NCBI RefSeq assembly: GCF_043195195.1
Contig: NZ_JBAFWT010000013.1
Coordinates: 62,001 to 126,000 of the forward strand
Length of the DNA stretch: 64,000 nt
Direction of reading: 5' to 3'
Source of the DNA: NCEH01 sp043195195
GTDB taxonomy: Bacteria > Pseudomonadota > Alphaproteobacteria > Rhizobiales > Xanthobacteraceae
A program made the position numbers and the translations under genes. Within the stretch, counting starts at the first letter, position 1, and each line of letters opens with the position of its first letter. Positions 35,027 through 43,812 of the stretch are shown one piece after another. Under the pieces are notes generated by a model that saw only the letters and a list, made by a program, of their open reading frames with translations, did no database searches and was not told the DNA's origin.

Positions 35027-37966
35027 GTGACTCTCATCACACCTGATGCGGCCTCAATCCCAGTGCCCCGGGACCGCCGGAAAACGCTGCCTCTGCAATT
35101 TTTGATCGCGCTCGTCGTGGTCTGCGCGATGGCAGCGCTTGGTGCGTTGCTGATGTGGCAGGGCTGGCAAGTAGCCCGGGGGGCGCTCCTGGCTTCTGCA
35201 AGCGAGAATGCCCAGAACCTTGGCAAGCTGATCAATGAAAAATCACGCAGGATGCTCGGTCCTGCGTCGGCAACGCTGCACTATCTCGCCCACGATCCCC
35301 TCTCCGAGGCGAGCAACTTGCCGCAACGCCTGGAACGCCTGCCGGTCTTCGCGAGTATGCTGGACAGCATCCCCTTCGTGTCCGCCGTGTATGCGGGTTA
35401 TCCGAACGGGGAGTTCTTCCTGGTTCGCGGCCTCTCCGGGAGGCAGGAGGAAAAATTCTTCAACGCACCACCCCACGCGGCATTCCTCGTCCAGTCCGTC
35501 ACGCTCGACACCAAAGGCGATCCGGTGGGCGAATGGAGGTTCTTCGACCGGCAGTTGCGGCTGCTTCAGGCGGAGATCAAGCCGGACTACAGATACGACC
35601 CGAGGCAGCGGACCTGGTATCGGGCCGCTCCTGCCGACGGCGGCGAATATCTCACCAACCCCTATATTTTCCACACCACCGGGGAAGTCGGCGTGACCCT
35701 GAGCCGCCGCAGCGAGGATGGCGGCGCGACCCTCGGAATGGACGTCGCTGTTTCCGACCTCCACAACGAACTGCGCGACTTCAGGCCGACGCCCCGCACA
35801 GAGATCGCCGTGATCGATCCCGACGGCACTGTCATCGCCTATTCGGATTTCGCGCGCACGGTGCAGCGCGAGAGCGACACGCTCAAATTTCGGCAGATTT
35901 CAAGCCTCGGCATCGAAGCGCTTAGCAAACTGGCGCAACTGGCCCACGGCCGCCCATCCTCCATGATCTACGAGGCGGGTGGGGAAACCTGGTTTGGCCG
36001 ATCCATCTCCCTCGACGCACTCCCCGGCCGCGACCTTCGACTCCTGATCGCCACGCCCGATAGCGATCTCCTGGCGTCGATCCGTAAAGGCCTTGCACGC
36101 CAATTGTGGTGGACGCTCGCCTTGATCGGCGTCCTGCTGCTCGCTGGATGGTTCGCCGGGCGGCGTCTCGGTCTTAGCCTCGCGAGCCTGACCCTGCAGG
36201 CGCAGCAACTGACCCGCTTCGATTTCCGCCAGCCCAAGCGGGTCCACAGCGTGGTACGGGAAATTCGCGATCTCGAGGACGTGCTGTGCGATGTCTGCGT
36301 GACAATCCAGAACTTCCTCGTCACCACCGAGACCATCAGCACCGAAACGCGGCTCGATCAGATGCTGCAGAAGGTGCTGGGCCATACCATCGCGATCACC
36401 GGCTGCCTGTTCGGGGCCGTCTATCTCGCGGATGAAAAAGGCACGGGCTTGCAGCGCGCCGCGACCGCCCGCCGGGGGGAGAAGGACGACAGCAGCGTTT
36501 TCGCGTTTCCCCAGTATTTGCCGCTTCCGGGCACCGACGATCTCGCCACGGTGGGCATGCTTCCTCCAAAAGTCGGGCAGATCGCCTTCACCTTGCGGGA
36601 TCGTCAGCACCGGACCCTCGGGCTGCTGCTGCTGAACCATCCCCTGAACGACAACCACGGCGCGGACTTCCACGCCTTCGCGGAGAAGCTGTCCGGCGTG
36701 CTCGCGGTCGCCATCGAGACCCGCCAGCTCATCGAGGCGCAGAAGACGCTGCTTGACGGCGTCATCCACCTGATGGCGGACGCCATCGACGCGAAGAGCC
36801 CCTATACCGGCGGGCATTGCGAGCGGGTTCCAAAGTTGGCGAGCATGATCGTCGACAGCATGCGGCAGGAGACAAGCGGCCCCTACAGCACCTTCCGCCC
36901 CACCGAGGACGAGCGTTACGCCTTCCACCTCGGGGCTTGGCTGCACGATTGCGGCAAGGTCACGAGCCCGGAGCACGTCATCGACAAGGCCACCAAGCTG
37001 GAGACCATCTTCAACCGCATTCACGAAGTCCGGACCCGCTTCGAGGTGTTGTGGCGCGATGCCGAGCTGCGCCATCTGCGGCGTCTGCTGGACGGCGCCA
37101 GCGTGTCCGCCTCGGAGCAAAACATGCAGGCGGAACAAACGGCCCTGCGCGAGGATTTCGCCTTCGTCGCCGCCTGCAATGTCGGTGGGGAATTCCTGAC
37201 CGACGCGAGCATTGCTCGCCTCGAATCCATCGCCGGCCAGACCTGGATGCGCCATTTCGACAATCGCCTCGGCCTGTCCGCGGAGGAAGCCCGGCGGATG
37301 GCCGATGTGCCGGCGCCGGTGTTGCCGGTCGCGGAGCCGCTGCTCGCCGACCGGCCCGAGCATGTGGTCGCCTGGCATGGCCGCAAGCCGCCCGTGGAAA
37401 AAGGCGATCCGGACAATATCTACGGCTTCGACATGAAGCTGCCGGCCAACCGGCTGAATCTCGGGGAGTTGCATAATCTCTCGATCCGGCGTGGCACGCT
37501 TTCGGAAGAAGAGCGCTTCAAGATCAATGATCACATTGTGCAGACCTACATCATGCTGCTGAGCCTGCCCTGGCCGGCCCACCTGCGGCGCGTGCCGGAG
37601 ATCGCCGCCACGCATCACGAACGTTTGGATGGGCAGGGTTATCCGCGCCGTCTCGGCGGGGCGCAGCTCGACCTGATGGATCGGGTCATGGCCCTGGCCG
37701 ACGTGTTCGAGGCGCTGACCGCCTCGGACCGACCCTACAAGCGGCAGAAGACTCTGACGGAATCTTTGCAGATCATCGCCTCCATGTGCCGCGACGGTCA
37801 TCTCGATCCCGACGTATTCCGCTATTTCCTCAATTCGCAACTCTGGGAGGTCTATGCGCGTCGCTTCCTGCGTCCCGACCAGCGCGACGCGGTGAACGTG
37901 AATGCGATCCTCGCCCAGCTCGATCCTGTGGTGGGCTGGCCCCCCCAATCGAGCGGTGCGGCTTAG
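35027..37966 (+). CDS. Membrane sensor HD-GYP phosphodiesterase
   Basis: This 979-residue protein probably degrades c-di-GMP. Order: membrane helix (about 24-50), large periplasmic dCache-type sensor (50-355), second helix (about 360-378), HAMP-like linker, GAF-like domain (about 435-565), then HD-GYP. Catalytic elements are present: H597 in GGHCERV, HD at 640-641 in LHDCGKV, and HHERLDGQGYP (863-873). About 150 residues are inserted between the two halves, much longer than in the standard domain. The start is GTG at 35027, preceded by GGAAGG six bases away; TTG at 34967 is a weaker choice. It may oppose the cyclase at 5912, though they are 28 kb apart. Confidence 0.87.
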   Translation: MTLITPDAASIPVPRDRRKTLPLQFLIALVVVCAMAALGALLMWQGWQVARGALLASASENAQNLGKLINEKSRRMLGPASATLHYLAHDPLSEASNLPQRLERLPVFASMLDSIPFVSAVYAGYPNGEFFLVRGLSGRQEEKFFNAPPHAAFLVQSVTLDTKGDPVGEWRFFDRQLRLLQAEIKPDYRYDPRQRTWYRAAPADGGEYLTNPYIFHTTGEVGVTLSRRSEDGGATLGMDVAVSDLHNELRDFRPTPRTEIAVIDPDGTVIAYSDFARTVQRESDTLKFRQISSLGIEALSKLAQLAHGRPSSMIYEAGGETWFGRSISLDALPGRDLRLLIATPDSDLLASIRKGLARQLWWTLALIGVLLLAGWFAGRRLGLSLASLTLQAQQLTRFDFRQPKRVHSVVREIRDLEDVLCDVCVTIQNFLVTTETISTETRLDQMLQKVLGHTIAITGCLFGAVYLADEKGTGLQRAATARRGEKDDSSVFAFPQYLPLPGTDDLATVGMLPPKVGQIAFTLRDRQHRTLGLLLLNHPLNDNHGADFHAFAEKLSGVLAVAIETRQLIEAQKTLLDGVIHLMADAIDAKSPYTGGHCERVPKLASMIVDSMRQETSGPYSTFRPTEDERYAFHLGAWLHDCGKVTSPEHVIDKATKLETIFNRIHEVRTRFEVLWRDAELRHLRRLLDGASVSASEQNMQAEQTALREDFAFVAACNVGGEFLTDASIARLESIAGQTWMRHFDNRLGLSAEEARRMADVPAPVLPVAEPLLADRPEHVVAWHGRKPPVEKGDPDNIYGFDMKLPANRLNLGELHNLSIRRGTLSEEERFKINDHIVQTYIMLLSLPWPAHLRRVPEIAATHHERLDGQGYPRRLGGAQLDLMDRVMALADVFEALTASDRPYKRQKTLTESLQIIASMCRDGHLDPDVFRYFLNSQLWEVYARRFLRPDQRDAVNVNAILAQLDPVVGWPPQSSGAA

Positions 37967-37981
37967 CGCGGCCGCGCGGTC

Positions 37982-38683
37982 CTATACCGAGAGGAGGGAA
38001 TCGCGGCGTGCGGCGTCCTGGTCCAGCGCCGCGAAACTGCCGCCGAATACGATGCCACCGCGCGCGATGATGTTGGCGCGATCGCAGATCAGTCGGGCGA
38101 AATGCAGGTTCTGTTCACACAGGAGGATCGATAATCCATCCGCCTTCAAGACCGTAACCGCCTGCGCCATCTGCTCGACGATGCGCGGCGCCAGTCCTTC
38201 GGAAGGCTCGTCCAGCAGCAGCATCAAAGGGTTGCCCATGAGGGTGCGGGCGAGGGTGAGCATTTGCTGCTCGCCGCCGCTCATCTCCGCGCCGCGCCGC
38301 CGTCGCATCTCGGCGAGATTGGGGAACAAGGCAAAAAGCCGCTCGACCGTCCACGGGGTAAGGCCTGAGCGGGCGGGACGGCGGCCTACTTCCAGATTTT
38401 CCATCACCGTAAGATCGGTGAAAATGCGCCTGTCTTCAGGCACATAGCCTAGTCCGGCGCGGACCAGGTCGTGCGTCGGCAAGGCCGAGACGTCGCGCCC
38501 GAGGAAGCGGATGGTGCCGGTGCGGCGTGGCCCCTGGGCCATGATGGCGCGCAGCGTCGTCGATTTCCCCGCCCCATTGCGACCCAGCAGGGCAAGGGCC
38601 TCTCCTCGCTCGACCTTCAGCGCCACGTCGTGAAGGATCTGGGCTTGCCCGTAGAAGGCATCGAGATGCGCCACCTCAAGCAT
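37982..38683 (-). CDS. livF: Branched-chain amino acid-type ABC ATPase (LivF)
   Basis: This 233-residue ATPase has Walker A GRNGAGKST, signature MSGGEQQMLTLARTLM, Walker B LMLLLDEPSEGLAP and a Q-loop near MAQGPRRTG. It overlaps livG by eight bases and is the last gene of the operon. True substrates of liv-type systems in rhizobia include amides, urea and aromatic acids, so leucine is not assured. Confidence 0.92.
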   Translation of the reverse strand: MLEVAHLDAFYGQAQILHDVALKVERGEALALLGRNGAGKSTTLRAIMAQGPRRTGTIRFLGRDVSALPTHDLVRAGLGYVPEDRRIFTDLTVMENLEVGRRPARSGLTPWTVERLFALFPNLAEMRRRRGAEMSGGEQQMLTLARTLMGNPLMLLLDEPSEGLAPRIVEQMAQAVTVLKADGLSILLCEQNLHFARLICDRANIIARGGIVFGGSFAALDQDAARRDSLLSV

Positions 38684-39446
38684 CCGCGCCCCCGGAGAAG
38701 GTCAGGCCAGTGCCGAGATAGATTGCGCGCACCTGCGGGTTGGCGCGGATGGCGGCGGGCGGTCCCTGCGCGATCAAGCTGCCGCGATCCAGCACCAGCA
38801 CCCGGTCCGCATGCTCGAACACCACGTCCATATCATGCTCGGTGAACAAGATGCCCATCTGCCGCTCGCGTGCGAGACGAGCGACGAGGCGCATCAAAGC
38901 GATGCGCTCGCCGCTCGCCATGCCGGCGGTGGGTTCGTCCATCAGCAGCAGGCGCGGCCGGTTTGCAAGCGCCAGCGCCAGTTCCAGGCGCTTGATGTCG
39001 CCATAGGCCAGTTCGCCGCTGGCCCGCTCGGCCTGGTCGCCAAGACCGACCAGAACCAGCAGCGCGTCGGCTTCGCCGCCATCGCGCCGAGCGAAGTCGA
39101 ACGGGCGGCGAAGGGCGCCATGGTGCGACATCAGGGCGACCGCCACATTCTCCCGCACGCTCATGGAGCCGAACACGGCGGCGATCTGAAACGTTCGCCC
39201 CACCCCAAGGCGGAACAGGCGGCGCGCCGGTGCGCCGGTGATATCGGTGCCGGCGAGGCGCACCGTGCCGGCATCCGGGGCCACTTGCCCGCCGATCAGG
39301 CCGAAGCAGGTGCTCTTCCCGGCGCCGTTGGGGCCGATGAGGGCGAGGATCTCGCCGGCTGCGAGGGAAAAGGACACGTCGCGCACCGCCGCGACACCGC
39401 CATAGCTCTTGGCGAGGCCGATCGCCTCCAATAGCGGCGGGTTCAT
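38676..39446 (-). CDS. livG: Branched-chain amino acid-type ABC ATPase (LivG)
   Basis: This 256-residue ATPase has Walker A GPNGAGKST, the LivG-type segment GVGRTFQIAAVFGSMSVREN, signature LAYGDIKRLELALAL and Walker B RLLLMDEPTAGM, and a LivG C-terminal tail. The ATG at 39446 overlaps the livHM stop (ATGA). The preceding reading frame extends far upstream but in the wrong frame for the permease. Confidence 0.93.
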   Translation of the reverse strand: MNPPLLEAIGLAKSYGGVAAVRDVSFSLAAGEILALIGPNGAGKSTCFGLIGGQVAPDAGTVRLAGTDITGAPARRLFRLGVGRTFQIAAVFGSMSVRENVAVALMSHHGALRRPFDFARRDGGEADALLVLVGLGDQAERASGELAYGDIKRLELALALANRPRLLLMDEPTAGMASGERIALMRLVARLARERQMGILFTEHDMDVVFEHADRVLVLDRGSLIAQGPPAAIRANPQVRAIYLGTGLTFSGGADA

Positions 39447-41290
39447 GGGGTGGCCGCCCTGCGGCGCGCGCGCAGGCGGCCGAGCGTGCCGACGATGCCA
39501 TGGGGGAAGGCGACTACCAGCGCGACGATAATCATGCCAAGCACCAGCTTGGAGTGCTCGGTCTCGCTGACCAGCCACACCGTAAGCAGCTTGTAGGCGA
39601 TGGCGCCGACGACCCCGCCGGAGATTGTCTCGACCCCCCCCAGGAGCACCATGGCGAGTGCATCCACGGAGAGCGGAATGCCCAACGTGTCGGGAAACAC
39701 GCTGCCTTTCAGGAAGGCGAACAGCGCGCCGGCGATGGCCGCGAACAGGCCGGCGAGCGCGAATGCCACCCATTGGGTGCGATGGCGGTCGATGCCCAGC
39801 GCCTCGGCCCGCGATGCGCTGTCGCGGGCCGCGCGCAGGGCGTAGCCCAAGGGGGAAAAGATCAGCGCGCGCAAAGCCATCACTCCGAGCGCGGCGATGG
39901 CAAGAGCCAACCAGTAGAAGCCGGCGGGCGTGGCGGCGAAGCCTTGCGGCCAGACGCCGAGCAGGCCGTTGTCGCCGCCGGTCACCTCAACCCATTGGAA
40001 CGCGACCGCCCAGGCGATCTGCGCGAAGGCCAAAGTGAGCATGGCCGAATAGACGCCGGAAAGGCGCACGCAGAACCAGCCGAACAGCAGTGCCCCGGCA
40101 AGGCCGAGCAACGGGCCGAGCACAATCGCGCCGATCATGGAAAGGCCGGCGAATTTCAGGGCGAATGCCGCGCCATAGGCGCCGAGACCGAAATAGGCCG
40201 CATGACCGAACGAGGGCAGGCCGCCCGCCCCCATCAGGAAGTGCAGGCTCGCGGCGAACAGGACGAAAATCGCGATCTCCGCCGCGACGTTCAGCACATA
40301 GGCGCCGGCTCCGAGCGGCAGCAGGGCGGCGATCACGATCAGGCCGACCACCAGCGCGCGCTCGCGCGCCGTGAAGGGGCGCCATGGCACGATGAAGCTG
40401 CCGATGGCCGGCCGCGCGGTGCCATCCGCCCGGCCCAGCAGTCCATAGGGCCGCAGCACGAGCACCAGCGCCATCACCGCGAACACCAGCACCAGCGACA
40501 CTTGCGGCAGGATGAGAATGCCGAAGGCGTTCAGCTCGCACACCAGCACGGCGGCCAGAAACGCGCCCGTGACGCTGCCCAGCCCGCCGATCACCACCAC
40601 CACGAACACCTCGACGATGATCTTCAGGTCCATGGAATGGTTCACCGCCTCGCGCGGCAATTGCAGCGCTCCGCCCAATGCCGCGAGGAAGACGCCGAGG
40701 GCGAAGACGCCGGTGAACAGCCATTTCTGGTTCACGCCGAGCGCGGCCACCATGTCGCGATCCTGGGTCGCCGCGCGCACCAATATGCCCCAGCGCGTGG
40801 TGTGGAAGGCCAGCCACAAGGCGCCGAGCACAACCGGGCCGAGCCCGACCAGGAACAAATCATACGCGGGAATGGCCTGGCCGAGAATATCCACCGCGCC
40901 CTTCAGTCCGGGCGCGCGGGGGCCGAGTAGGTCTTCCGGCCCCCAGAGCAGGACCACGGCATCTTCCACCATCAGCGTCACGCCGAAGGTCGCCAACAAT
41001 TGGAACAGTTCGGGCGCGCGATAGATGCGGCGCAGGAGAAGAATTTCCATCCCCACCCCGGCCAGCGCCACGAGGCCGGCCGCGAGCACCAGCGCCAGCC
41101 AGAAGCCGAGGGCACCCGACAAGGCTTCGGTGAGGCTGTAGGCCACATAGGCGCCCAGCATGTAGAAGGCGCCGTGGGCGAAATTGACGATGCGGGTGAC
41201 GCCGAAAATGATCGAAAGCCCGCTCGCCACCAGGAACAGCGCGCAGGCGCTGGCAAGGCCGGTGAGGAATTGGGCAACGATGAAATCCAA
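39443..41290 (-). CDS. Fused LivH-LivM permease
   Basis: This 615-residue protein joins two permeases that are separate in E. coli. The LivH half (1-290) opens with ASGLSIIFGVTRIVNFAHGA and ends at LVLRPYGLLGRADG; the LivM half (about 310-615) contains AGGLPSFGHAAYFGLGAYGA and the EAA-like ALRAARDSASRAEALGIDRH. The junction is a short polar linker. No frameshift is needed to read through. It couples to livG by an ATGA overlap. Upstream, a 373-base repeat-containing gap separates it from the binding protein gene of the same operon. Confidence 0.9.
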   Translation of the reverse strand: MDFIVAQFLTGLASACALFLVASGLSIIFGVTRIVNFAHGAFYMLGAYVAYSLTEALSGALGFWLALVLAAGLVALAGVGMEILLLRRIYRAPELFQLLATFGVTLMVEDAVVLLWGPEDLLGPRAPGLKGAVDILGQAIPAYDLFLVGLGPVVLGALWLAFHTTRWGILVRAATQDRDMVAALGVNQKWLFTGVFALGVFLAALGGALQLPREAVNHSMDLKIIVEVFVVVVIGGLGSVTGAFLAAVLVCELNAFGILILPQVSLVLVFAVMALVLVLRPYGLLGRADGTARPAIGSFIVPWRPFTARERALVVGLIVIAALLPLGAGAYVLNVAAEIAIFVLFAASLHFLMGAGGLPSFGHAAYFGLGAYGAAFALKFAGLSMIGAIVLGPLLGLAGALLFGWFCVRLSGVYSAMLTLAFAQIAWAVAFQWVEVTGGDNGLLGVWPQGFAATPAGFYWLALAIAALGVMALRALIFSPLGYALRAARDSASRAEALGIDRHRTQWVAFALAGLFAAIAGALFAFLKGSVFPDTLGIPLSVDALAMVLLGGVETISGGVVGAIAYKLLTVWLVSETEHSKLVLGMIIVALVVAFPHGIVGTLGRLRARRRAATP

Positions 41291-41340
41291 AAGTCTCGTC
41301 TCCTCGCCTCGGTTTGACAGGGCCGTTCCTCACCTCTCCC

Positions 41341-41436
41341 CGAGGGGGCACCGCGCTTCACCGGAGAGCTTCACCCCTCACCCCGACCCTCTCCCCCTCG
41401 GGGAGAGGGGGCGGCTTGGGCGAGGCGGGGAAACTT
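41341..41436. repeat. Palindromic intergenic repeat, copy 1
   Basis: This copy contains a perfect 10-base stem, CCCTCTCCCC/GGGGAGAGGG (41387-41409, 3-base loop), and ends GGGCGAGGCGGGGA. About 80 bases align with copy 2 at 41566. A related smaller hairpin (CCTCTTCCCC / GGGGAGAGG) lies between them near 41525-41546. Confidence 0.75.
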
Positions 41437-41565
41437 GTCCTCCCAGCTTATGTTTCGCAGTTTCCGCTTCGCTAGAAGCCCCGCCTTCACGTCTCCACGC
41501 CTCGATTTTCACGGTCTCCACTCACCTCTTCCCCGACGGGGAGAGGTCGGCCGCGCAGCGGACGG

Positions 41566-41663
41566 GTGAGGGGACACAGCACCTCGCCGGAGATCTTCCC
41601 CTCTCACCCCAACCCTCTACCCCCCCCTCGGGGAGAGGGGCGGTTCGGGCGAGGCGGGGAAGC
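41566..41663. repeat. Palindromic intergenic repeat, copy 2
   Basis: This is a direct, imperfect copy of the element at 41341, sharing CGGAGA, CTCACCCC, CTCGGGGAGAGGGG and GGGCGAGGCGGGGA in the same order. It abuts the stop codon of the binding-protein gene. It resembles REP/BIME-like dispersed elements and may shape transcript levels between livK and the permease gene. Confidence 0.7.
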
Positions 41664-42881
41664 CTATTGCGCCGGGCGCAGCTTTGCCGCCTCGTCCTCG
41701 CTCGGCAGATAGGCGGCGCCGTCGCGATAGACGAAATCCACCATCCGCCCCTGGCCGTCCTGGACTTTGGTCTTGCCCACGAAAGCGCCCAGGGTGGACT
41801 GGTGGTCGCCCTTGCGGAACACGATGGGGCCGAACGGGCTGATGAGTGAAATCCCCTCGGCGGCGGCGATCAGCTGATCGGTGTCGGTGGAACCTGCCTT
41901 GGCGATGATGGCGGCGGCGGCCTTGATGGTGCTGTAGCCGACCACCGAGCCGAGGCGGGGATAATCGTTGAACTTCGCCCGATAGGCCTTGAGGAAGGCG
42001 TCGTGCGCGGGGCTCTGGATGGCGTACCAGGGGTAGCCGGTGACGATCCAGCCTTCCGGCGCCTCGTCCTTCAGCGGGTCGAGATATTCCGGCTCGCCGG
42101 TGAGAAAGCTCACCACGCTGCGGTCCTTGAACAGGCCGCGCACATTGCCTTCGCGCACCAGCTTTGCGAGGTCGGGACCGAAGGTGACGTTCAAGATCGC
42201 ATCGGGCTTGGCGGCGGCGATGGCTTGCACCACCGGGCCGGCGTCGATCTTGCCCTGGGGCGGCCATTGCTCGGCCACCCATTCCACATCCGGCCGCTTG
42301 GCGGAGAGCAGCTTCTTGAACACGGCAACGGCCGACTGACCATATTCGTAGTTCGGGGCGATGGTGGCCCAGCGCTTTGCGGGAAGCTTGGCCGCCTCCT
42401 CCGCCAGCATCGCCGCCTGCATGTAATTGGAGGGGCGCAGGCGGAACGTATAGGCGTTCCCCTTGTCCCAGGTGATGGCGTCGGTCAGGGGCTCGGCGGC
42501 GAGGAAGAATACCTTCTTCTGCTTGGCATAGTCAGAGACCGCGAGGCCGATATGGGAAAAGAAGGTGCCGGTGAGCATCGCCACCTGGTCCGAGGAGACC
42601 AGTTCGTTGGCGGCCGTCACGGCATCGGCGGGCTTTCCGGCATCGTCCTTGGAGATCACAACCAGCTTCTTGCCGAGCAGGCCGCCGGCAGCGTTCACTT
42701 CCTCCACCGCCAATTGCCAGCCCTTGCGATAGGGCTCCGTGAAGGCGGGCAAAGTGGAATAGGAATTGATCTCGCCGATCTTGATCTCGCCCTGCTGGGC
42801 GTGCGCGGGCGTGGCACACAGGGCAGCCGAGAGGGCGGCCAAGCCGGCCAGGGCCGAGATGGAAGCGGACAGCGTGCGCAT
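41664..42881 (-). CDS. Liv-type ABC solute-binding protein
   Basis: This 405-residue secreted protein has a signal peptide (ASISALAGLAALSAALCATPAHA) and a Peripla_BP_6 fold: EIKIGEINSYSTLPAFTEPY, LVVISKDDAGKPADAVTAAN and AMLTGTFFSHIGLAVSDYAK. The ATG at 42881 has GGAGAG six bases upstream; the longer frame to 43079 adds arginine-rich nonsense. It is the first gene of the liv-type operon. The ligand cannot be read from sequence. Confidence 0.9.
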   Translation of the reverse strand: MRTLSASISALAGLAALSAALCATPAHAQQGEIKIGEINSYSTLPAFTEPYRKGWQLAVEEVNAAGGLLGKKLVVISKDDAGKPADAVTAANELVSSDQVAMLTGTFFSHIGLAVSDYAKQKKVFFLAAEPLTDAITWDKGNAYTFRLRPSNYMQAAMLAEEAAKLPAKRWATIAPNYEYGQSAVAVFKKLLSAKRPDVEWVAEQWPPQGKIDAGPVVQAIAAAKPDAILNVTFGPDLAKLVREGNVRGLFKDRSVVSFLTGEPEYLDPLKDEAPEGWIVTGYPWYAIQSPAHDAFLKAYRAKFNDYPRLGSVVGYSTIKAAAAIIAKAGSTDTDQLIAAAEGISLISPFGPIVFRKGDHQSTLGAFVGKTKVQDGQGRMVDFVYRDGAAYLPSEDEAAKLRPAQ

Positions 42882-43026
42882 CCCGAACTCTCCTTCGCAG
42901 AGCCGCGCCGCAGATCGGATGCCCCTTCGGGAGAGACGCAGCGCCAGCGCCCAGCGGATACGCGAGGCGGAGAGGGAAGTCGAGCGCGCGCGGATTTCAG
43001 CCGGCGTGGCGAGAGGTCGCCGTGCC

Positions 43027-43299
43027 TTATTGGCCTTGCTGTGAGGGGAGCGAGGCCAACGCCGTGCGGCAAGCCTCACTCAATTGGCCCTGCTGCTCGC
43101 GCAAACATTGCACGATGCGCCCACCACCGGGCTGCACGCTTGCGCACAGTTTCTGGGCGTCGGTCCGGCACGCTTGCTGCGCCGCCTGAACAGCAGGAGG
43201 CGCGGCGCTTTGGGCGAGTGCTGGCGGCGGGCCGAGCACCAGCAGGGGCAAGGCGAAGCGCGCGAGCCGCAGCAGCGCGCGTTTGGGCAGGTGGGGCAT
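43027..43299 (-). CDS. Small secreted cysteine-rich repeat protein
   Basis: This 90-residue protein has a signal peptide (FALPLLVLGPPPALA) and one Cys-rich repeat with four cysteines: ACRTDAQKLCASVQPGGGRI then QCLREQQGQLSEACRTAL. The spacing matches the GLG1-type Cys_rich repeat found in small alphaproteobacterial periplasmic proteins of unknown function. The ATG at 43299 is chosen because the signal peptide starts there; the reading frame upstream is alanine/proline-rich. It lies 46 bases after the next small secreted gene on the same strand. Confidence 0.8.
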   Translation of the reverse strand: MPHLPKRALLRLARFALPLLVLGPPPALAQSAAPPAVQAAQQACRTDAQKLCASVQPGGGRIVQCLREQQGQLSEACRTALASLPSQQGQ

Positions 43300-43345
43300 G
43301 GAAGTGTCCGATCGTGGGGCGAGGGGAAGCGCTGCGCCGCGAAGC

Positions 43346-43654
43346 TCAGTTGCGGGCGAAGGCACCGCTGCGGGTGACGCTATGGCCGTAGGGGCCCGTC
43401 GTCGTGCGGCTGTAGCTGTAGGCGCCAGGGGCCGTGCGGGTGACGGTGCCGCTGCGGCTGGCGGTGCCGCCATAAGGCCCGACGATGCTGGCGGTGCGCG
43501 AGCATGTGCCGCCGCCGCAGGCGCCAGACACCGCGCCGCTATAGGTGCCGCGATAGGTCGCGACAGAACCGCTGCGGGCCCAGCTCATCGCCTCGGCGGT
43601 GTCAGCAAAGGCCAAGGCCGCGCCGACAAGCGCGCAGGCAAAGGGGAGTTTCAT
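43346..43654 (-). CDS. Small secreted Gly/Ser/Thr/Tyr-rich protein
   Basis: This 102-residue protein has a signal peptide (PFACALVGAALAFADTAEA) and a mature part of about 80 residues rich in Gly, Ser, Thr, Tyr and Arg. Units such as GPYGGTASRSGTVTR and GPYGHSVTRSGAFAR repeat, suggesting an extended beta-repeat; CGGGTC could hold a disulfide. I do not recognise a family with function. The ATG at 43654 has GGAG seven bases upstream, and an unusually strong hairpin lies just before it (43672-43721). Confidence 0.7.
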   Translation of the reverse strand: MKLPFACALVGAALAFADTAEAMSWARSGSVATYRGTYSGAVSGACGGGTCSRTASIVGPYGGTASRSGTVTRTAPGAYSYSRTTTGPYGHSVTRSGAFARN

Positions 43655-43671
43655 GGCAACGCTCCGAACAG

Positions 43672-43721
43672 ATGCTCCGACCGTCCGGCCCTTCGGGAGA
43701 AGTGCTGGACGGTCGGAGCAT
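43672..43721 (-). promoter_or_regulatory. Large hairpin in the 5' leader of the small secreted gene
   Basis: On the minus strand ATGCTCCGACCGTCC and GGACGGTCGGAGCAT form perfect 15-base arms around a 20-base loop. The 7-base word TCGGAGC in the second arm recurs at the ribosome-binding site (43661-43667), so the first arm could pair with either. This could be a translational switch or a DNA operator. Confidence 0.55.
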
Positions 43722-43812
43722 AAGCGGGGCGTTTTTCGCGCCGATGTCGCGATGTATCCGGCGCGTGACCTTTTGTAACCGGTGTTTCCGACGCGGCGGG
43801 TGGCTTTAGCGC

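Noticed and set aside
35900..37948. 682-residue minus-strand frame opposite the HD-GYP gene
   Set aside because: Same shadow pattern; no motif, and the plus strand has all HD-GYP catalytic residues.
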